This document shows, in pieces, positions 39,711 through 44,103 of a stretch of DNA of 44,103 nt. Made by a program: the position numbers and the translations under genes. This DNA comes from an uncultured Collinsella sp. Lineage in GTDB: Bacteria; Actinomycetota; Coriobacteriia; Coriobacteriales; Coriobacteriaceae. Under the pieces are notes generated by a model, which saw only the letters and a program-made list of their open reading frames with translations, was not told the DNA's origin and did no database searches. Each line of letters opens with the position of its first letter. The first letter of the stretch is position 1. The DNA is taken from assembly GCA_959605475.1 (NCBI GenBank), contig CAUHFS010000013.1, forward strand, positions 1 to 44,103, read 5' to 3'.

Positions 39711-41555
39711 TTGAATTATCTGAGTGAGATGCTCAAATTGCCGGTCTTGGACGTCGATGGCGAAAAGCTCGGCGTTGTGAACGATTTTGGCATTGCAACC
39801 GGCGAAGTTTTTCCGCACGTTACGTCGCTCGCGTTCCGTGGTCCCGGCAAGACGCCGTTTATGATCAGCTGGCGCAAATGGGTCGACCGTATCGACGAGA
39901 CGGGCGTTCATCTTAAGTCGCCGGCCACCGAAATCCGTTTTTCGTACCTGCAGCCGACCGAGCTGTTGCTGGCGCGCGATGTTCTCAATAAGCAGATCGT
40001 CGATACGCAGGGCATGAAGGTCGTGCGCGTCAACGACATCAAGTTCTCTATGTCGGGCGAAAATCAGCTGCGTCTGCTGGGTGCCGAGGTCGGCGCCCGC
40101 GGTCTGCTGCGTGCAATCAGCCCCGCGCTCGAGCACGTCGTCGAGGGCTTTATGAAGCACCTGGGCAAGCCGCTCAGCGAGGACATTATCGCCTGGTCTT
40201 ACATGGACCTGCTCGATCGCTCGACTAAGAACATCCAGCTCTCGGTGTCGCACAAGACGCTTGGCGAGCTGCATCCTGCCGACATCGCTGACATCATCGA
40301 GCAGCTCGACCCGCGCCTGCGCGCGCAGGTGTTCGCGCAGCTCGATACGGCACAGGCCGCCGAGGCCATCTCGGAGTTCGATGACGACGAGCTCATGACC
40401 GAGATGCTCGAGGGCCTGTCCGACACGGACGCATCGTCGATGCTGGCCATGATGGACCCGGACGACGCTGCCGACCTAATCGACGAGCTCGATTATGAGA
40501 AGGCCGAGAAGCTCCTGCGCCTGATGGGTGTCAAGGAGGAGAAGGCGATTCGTAACCTGCTGGGCTACGAGGACAACACCGCCGGCCGCATCATGACCTC
40601 GGAGTTTGTCTCGCTACCCGCCACAGCGACGGTCGGCGATGCCATCGAGGCGATCCGCAAACTCGACGAGGACTTTGAGAGTGTCTATTACGTCTATACC
40701 GAGGATCCGAGCGGTATGCTGACGGGCGTGCTTTCGCTGCGCACGCTGATCGTGGCCGACCGCGACGCCACGCTGGGCCAGCTCGCCTATCGCGATCTGG
40801 TCTACGTGTCGCCCGACGAGGACCAGGAAGACGTGACGGACGAGATGACCAAGTACGACCTGGTTGCCATCCCCGTCTGCGACGAGAACCGTCATATCCT
40901 GGGTATCGTGACCTTCGACGACGCCATGGACGTTATCGCCGAGGAGCATCAGGAGGACCTGCAGATCGCCGGTGTCGGCTCGGGCGATAGCGCGTCGGAC
41001 GACTCGACGAACGTGCTCAGCTGGTTCGTGCATCGTCAGTACTGGGTTGTCGTGTGGGGCATCGCCTCGTGCATTATGGCGACGGTGCTGGGGACGGCGC
41101 TGGGCTCCGCGCATCTGGTGGTGTTCCCCATGTGCGCCATGCCGCTCGTGCTGCTGGCTGCCTCGCGCATGGTGTCGTTCGTCAAGAACTACTTCCTCGA
41201 GTACGACGGTCACGACGACGAGCCCAAACCGTACCTGGGATTCTTCTTCCAGAGCACGGGCATGGGTCTGATCCTTTCGCTTGTTACTTACCTGTGCGCG
41301 CAGCTGGTGCGCACCGCTGCGTTCCCCGATGCCTCTATGTTTGAGGAGCAGCTCTTTACCGGCTGCTTTAACATTGCCGCCATCATCTGCCTGGTGGGCA
41401 ACATGAGCGCCGTGATTTACCTGATGGTGCTGTTCTGGCGCGACGAGCACGACCTTAACACGTCGGGTACCGCCATGAACGTTATCGCCGTCATGATCTC
41501 GTGTGTGGCGTACTGCATCGCCGCGGTGCTGCTCACCATGTCGGTCATGGGATAG
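39711..41555 (+). CDS. PRC-barrel / MgtE_N / CBS / membrane chimera, magnesium-transport associated
   Basis: This 614-residue protein starts with TTG, the only start placed 5-6 bases behind GGGGAG. It has two PRC-barrel-like units (residues 1 to about 165), an MgtE_N superhelical domain (about 180-285; LHPADIADIIEQLDP, MDPDDAADLIDEL), a CBS pair (about 293-410) and five predicted helices (about 438-614). MgtE_N plus CBS form the cytosolic Mg2+ sensor that closes MgtE channels. The membrane part, however, lacks the GGNxGxQ-type pore signature of MgtE and differs throughout, so calling it an MgtE channel is not safe. It sits 8 bases upstream of an NRAMP-related transporter and may be its regulator or partner. 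Related soluble PRC-MgtE_N-CBS proteins are common in Actinobacteria. Confidence 0.8.
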   Translation: MNYLSEMLKLPVLDVDGEKLGVVNDFGIATGEVFPHVTSLAFRGPGKTPFMISWRKWVDRIDETGVHLKSPATEIRFSYLQPTELLLARDVLNKQIVDTQGMKVVRVNDIKFSMSGENQLRLLGAEVGARGLLRAISPALEHVVEGFMKHLGKPLSEDIIAWSYMDLLDRSTKNIQLSVSHKTLGELHPADIADIIEQLDPRLRAQVFAQLDTAQAAEAISEFDDDELMTEMLEGLSDTDASSMLAMMDPDDAADLIDELDYEKAEKLLRLMGVKEEKAIRNLLGYEDNTAGRIMTSEFVSLPATATVGDAIEAIRKLDEDFESVYYVYTEDPSGMLTGVLSLRTLIVADRDATLGQLAYRDLVYVSPDEDQEDVTDEMTKYDLVAIPVCDENRHILGIVTFDDAMDVIAEEHQEDLQIAGVGSGDSASDDSTNVLSWFVHRQYWVVVWGIASCIMATVLGTALGSAHLVVFPMCAMPLVLLAASRMVSFVKNYFLEYDGHDDEPKPYLGFFFQSTGMGLILSLVTYLCAQLVRTAAFPDASMFEEQLFTGCFNIAAIICLVGNMSAVIYLMVLFWRDEHDLNTSGTAMNVIAVMISCVAYCIAAVLLTMSVMG

Positions 41556-41563
41556 GTGGTCGC

Positions 41564-42826
41564 GTGCAAAACACGAAGCAAAAGGCGAGCGCCAAGCAAA
41601 AGCTGACCATCGCCGCCATCTTTGGCGCTATGGGCCCCGGTCTGTTGGCGGCGCTTTCGGGTAATGACGCCGGCGGCATCGCCACGTATTCCAGCGCGGG
41701 CGCCAGCTATGGTTACAAGATGCTCTGGATGCTTCCCGTCATGACCGTGCTGCTCATCGTGACGCAGGAGACTGCGGCGCGTTGCGGCTGCGTGACGGGT
41801 AAGGGCCTGGCCTCGCTCATTCGCGAGCGCTTTGGCGTGCGCAAGAGCGTGCTGGCCATGGCGGCGCTGCTGATCGCCAATACGGCCGTGACCATTTCGG
41901 AGTTCGCGGGTATCGCGAGCGGCCTTGCCCTGTTTGGCGTGCCGGCGAGCATTTCGGTGCCGCTCGTGGCGCTGCTGGTGTGGATGCTTACCATGTCGGG
42001 CAGTTTCCAGCGCATCGAGAAGATTTTGCTGCTGGTAAGCTGCGTGTTCGTGACCTACATCGTCGCCGCGTTTATGGCCGGCCCCAACTGGGGCGAGGTC
42101 GCGGTCGACTTGGTCGTCCCCAATATTCAAAACGACCCCAGCTACGTGTCGCTCGTGGTCGCAACGATCGGTACCACCATCGCACCGTGGATGATCTTCT
42201 TGGCTCAGAACAACGTGGTCGATAAGAATGCGGGCGAGGACGACATCGTGCTGCAGCGTATTGATACCGTGAGCGGTTCGATTGCTGCTGATATCATTGC
42301 GGGCTTCATTATCATCACGACCGGTACGGTGCTGTTCCCGGCGGGTATTCAGATTAGCGATGCCGCCGATGCCGCCCGCGCGCTGGAGCCCATCGCGGGC
42401 CAGTGGTCCACGGTGTTGTTTGCCTCGGGCCTGGTCGCAGCGAGCTTTTTGGCTGCCTGCGTGCTGCCGGGCGTTACGTCGAGTGCCATCTGCGAGGCAT
42501 TTGGTTGGGAACGAGGCGCCGATCGCAGCTGGGACGAGGCCCCGGTCTATCGCGGCATCATTACGGCCATCATCGGCATTTCTGCCGTGTTGGTGCTCAT
42601 GCCCGGCGTCGATTTGTTCCAGATTATGATGACCTCGCAGGTCATCAACGGCGTGCTGCTGCCCGTGGTTCTGGTGTTCCAGGTAGTTATTGCCGCTGAC
42701 CGTCACATTATGGGCACTAACCGCAACGGCCGCGTGTGGAATGTGCTCACTTGGGCGACTATCGGTGTGATTACGGTGCTGACGGTCGTCATGTTTGTTC
42801 TGCAGGCGATGGGTTACAGCGCTTAG
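41564..42826 (+). CDS. NRAMP-related transporter, probably of the magnesium (NRMT) type
   Basis: This 420-residue protein has about eleven helices of the SLC11/NRAMP fold. The first metal-site helix reads GPGLLAALSGNDAGGIATYS, so the DPGN motif of Mn/Fe NRAMPs is changed. In the sixth helix the MPH motif is replaced by TTIAPWM, with alanine at the methionine that selects transition metals. Loss of that methionine is the mark of NRAMP-related magnesium transporters, one of which was characterised from the coriobacterium Eggerthella lenta. The GTG start at 41564 follows AGGTGG by 4 bases, and the gene begins 8 bases after the MgtE-like stop, supporting one operon. It is followed by a strong terminator. 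Transport of Mg2+ rather than Mn2+ is inferred from the motif. Confidence 0.85.
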   Translation: MQNTKQKASAKQKLTIAAIFGAMGPGLLAALSGNDAGGIATYSSAGASYGYKMLWMLPVMTVLLIVTQETAARCGCVTGKGLASLIRERFGVRKSVLAMAALLIANTAVTISEFAGIASGLALFGVPASISVPLVALLVWMLTMSGSFQRIEKILLLVSCVFVTYIVAAFMAGPNWGEVAVDLVVPNIQNDPSYVSLVVATIGTTIAPWMIFLAQNNVVDKNAGEDDIVLQRIDTVSGSIAADIIAGFIIITTGTVLFPAGIQISDAADAARALEPIAGQWSTVLFASGLVAASFLAACVLPGVTSSAICEAFGWERGADRSWDEAPVYRGIITAIIGISAVLVLMPGVDLFQIMMTSQVINGVLLPVVLVFQVVIAADRHIMGTNRNGRVWNVLTWATIGVITVLTVVMFVLQAMGYSA

Positions 42827-42843
42827 CGCCTCTTTTGGACTCC

Positions 42844-42879
42844 AAACAGGCCGCAGCGATGGACTGCGGCCTGTTTTTT
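42844..42879 (+). terminator. Terminator of the magnesium-transport unit
   Basis: AAACAGGCCGCAG (42844-42856) pairs perfectly with CTGCGGCCTGTTT (42864-42876) over a 7-base loop, ending in a T run. Confidence 0.92.
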
Positions 42880-42908
42880 GCCCGCTATAGGGCGTTAGTT
42901 ATATGGCA

Positions 42909-43138
42909 GTGGACAAAAAATGCCAAATATGAGTACTGTTGCCTTGCCGATAGCATTTACGACCAAGAAAATAATGAACATAGTTAAGAATCTGTTTATT
43001 AAAAGCGGGTCTCCAAGTCCTAAGCCGGCCATTCTGGTCAACTGGAAGGGTCGCGCGCTACCGCAGGGGCGCCATTTTGGGTGGTTTTGCCTGCTACTAA
43101 AATGGTAACAGTACTCATATTTGCCGCTTTTTGTCCAC
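42909..43138. repeat. 230-bp long inverted repeat element
   Basis: The arms 42909-42940 and 43107-43138 (GTGGACAAAAA...ATATGAGTACTGTT) pair at 29 of 32 positions and enclose 166 bases. The three mismatches cluster in one place. The inside has no convincing gene. It is similar in design to the VSH elements but its core shows no clear match to theirs. It lies between the transporter terminator and the convergent SGNH gene; together with the hairpin at 43312 it accounts for most of this 546-base gap, whose remainder shows nothing recognisable. Confidence 0.8.
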
Positions 43139-43311
43139 GACCTCTTGGAGTCGGCTCGAAAAGAGTGATTTTGGGTTGTTTGCTGCGGATGTGGGGCTTG
43201 GAAACAACGCTCGGGGTGGCGAGGCGCCCAGAATTCGGTCGCAAGGAGGGCGTTCCTCGGCTGTGCCAGGAGTGTCCCTAGGTGCCGGCACATAAGGAAC
43301 GTCCCTAACTG

Positions 43312-43349
43312 CCGGAGGGGGTGCCTGCCGTGGCAGGCACCCCCTCCGG
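43312..43349. terminator. 38-bp near-perfect palindrome, bidirectional terminator
   Basis: CCGGAGGGGGTGCCTGCC (43312-43329) and its exact complement (43332-43349) are separated by only two bases. It lies 24 bases downstream of the stop of the minus-strand SGNH gene. GTGCCGGCAC at about 43282-43291 is a second small palindrome. Confidence 0.75.
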
Positions 43350-43372
43350 ATGTGGGAAGTTTGCGCTGCAGG

Positions 43373-44103
43373 TTACTTGTCGGTGCCCAGCTTGTGCGGC
43401 TTGAGAGCGAGCGCATTGACGAGCGCGTCGGTGGCAGACTTGACGGCCGCCGGCTGCGGATCGTTGACGTGATCCTCGGGATGCACGGGCAGGTCCTTCT
43501 TGACTGCATCGTGGATCAAGTTGAGGTACTCGGTCACGCCAGTGGTCGACAGGTGCGTGCCATCGCCATCGAACAGGTCGTTGCGATTGGCACTGTATCC
43601 GTACCAGTCGATAACGCGCACGTTCTTGTAGCGCGTGGCGGCGTTGGCGATGGCCTGGTTGGTAGAGCCAACCCACGGCTGCGGGCTGCGCGTGTTCACA
43701 AACACCACAATACGCTTATCTCCTGCATCGGCCATGATGGCGTCGATCTGGTCGTCGGTTACCAAGCCATTGGTTCCCAGCGCAAAGACCACGATCTTGC
43801 CGGCAAGGTTCTGTTGGAGATAGCCCTCAAATGTCGCGCGGCCCGCATCAAATTGGCGGCCCTTTTCGGCATCGATGTGACTGTGGGGGAACACGCCGTC
43901 AAAGGAATCGACGGCGCGCAGCGACACGGAGTCGCCGATCATCAGCAGGTCGTAGGATCCGTCGGGGAAGCCGTCGTTGTCCTTGTCGGTGTCGTCGGCC
44001 GCCTGCTGGTCGGTGGGCGCGGTGTTCTTGGCTTCCTTGTTCAGAACTTCGGCGCCCTCACCGCTCAGTGCGGAGGTCTCCGGCACAAAAATCAGGCCGC
44101 CCA
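43373..44103 (-). CDS. SGNH-hydrolase domain, C-terminal part of a probable membrane O-acyltransferase
   Basis: The frame is open to the right edge of the window (residues GGLIFVPE precede the apparent GTG start at 44086), so this is the C-terminal end of a longer protein. After an acidic linker (QQAADDTDKDNDG) comes an SGNH domain: block I LLMIGDSVSLRA with the catalytic serine, block III ALGTNG, and DGTHLSTTG with the Asp/His pair. SGNH domains with such linkers are usually the outer half of OatA-like acyltransferase-3 proteins that O-acetylate peptidoglycan or surface glycans; the membrane half would lie beyond 44103. A free lipase/esterase is the alternative. The gene is convergent with the NRAMP-related transporter. 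Confidence 0.85.
   Translation of the reverse strand, partial: GGLIFVPETSALSGEGAEVLNKEAKNTAPTDQQAADDTDKDNDGFPDGSYDLLMIGDSVSLRAVDSFDGVFPHSHIDAEKGRQFDAGRATFEGYLQQNLAGKIVVFALGTNGLVTDDQIDAIMADAGDKRIVVFVNTRSPQPWVGSTNQAIANAATRYKNVRVIDWYGYSANRNDLFDGDGTHLSTTGVTEYLNLIHDAVKKDLPVHPEDHVNDPQPAAVKSATDALVNALALKPHKLGTDK

Overview
The window is about 44 kb of GC-rich bacterial DNA, with strong G/C preference at third codon positions, SD-type ribosome sites and many small intergenic hairpins. The gene content points to a gut member of the Coriobacteriia (Actinomycetota), most likely Collinsella or a close relative: a fused folP-folK, type III pantothenate kinase next to a biotin-ligase-like gene, an Ech-type energy-converting [NiFe] hydrogenase, a giant LPXTG surface protein with isopeptide-type repeats, and an NRAMP-related magnesium transporter. 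The genus is an inference from gene content, not a database result.

Layout. 1-4780: end of a cation-efflux transporter, a sirtuin, folP-folK, a degenerate biotin-ligase-like gene and convergent coaX. 4900-5450: initiator tRNA-Met with its own promoter and terminator, then four regularly spaced palindromes. 5580-8460: a 2,4-dienoyl-CoA-reductase-like flavoprotein and a small HTH protein resembling an IS3 OrfA, preceded by an AT-rich leader. 8740-14360: five-gene ech operon in which the EchA and EchB membrane subunits are one polypeptide. 14360-21770: a 2108-residue sortase-anchored adhesin or pilin-like protein bracketed by two families of hairpin repeats. 21825-27135: a sensor kinase/response regulator pair divergent from a three-gene ABC-2 exporter. 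27140-30910: an ABC ATPase (frameshifted at its 3' end) and a large FtsX-type permease between copies of a GGGGAC-type repeat. 30990-39390: DUF362 ferredoxin, anchored alpha/beta hydrolase, hemolysin-III protein, CNNM/CorC-type protein, a stand-alone cyanophycin-synthetase N-domain-like protein, YtxH and PRC-barrel proteins, and a polysaccharide-deacetylase-fold protein lacking its metal ligands. 39490-42830: a structured leader followed by a PRC/MgtE_N/CBS/membrane protein and an NRAMP-related transporter, probably one magnesium-uptake unit. The right edge holds the C-terminal SGNH domain of a truncated gene.

How the parts work together. The ech operon should couple reduced-ferredoxin oxidation to H2 formation and ion export; no Hyp maturation genes are in the window, so they must lie elsewhere. 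The two-component pair and the ABC-2 exporter look like a stimulus-induced efflux module. The 39-43 kb unit pairs Mg-sensing domains with an NRAMP-fold carrier.

The most unusual material is non-coding. Four or five long inverted repeats have stems that differ from copy to copy while part of the enclosed core is shared. There is also an array of four 81-bp-period palindromes, a pair of CTATTCCTC hairpins, three GGATCA palindromes and three GGGGAC-type repeats. Most of these sit at 3' ends of transcription units.
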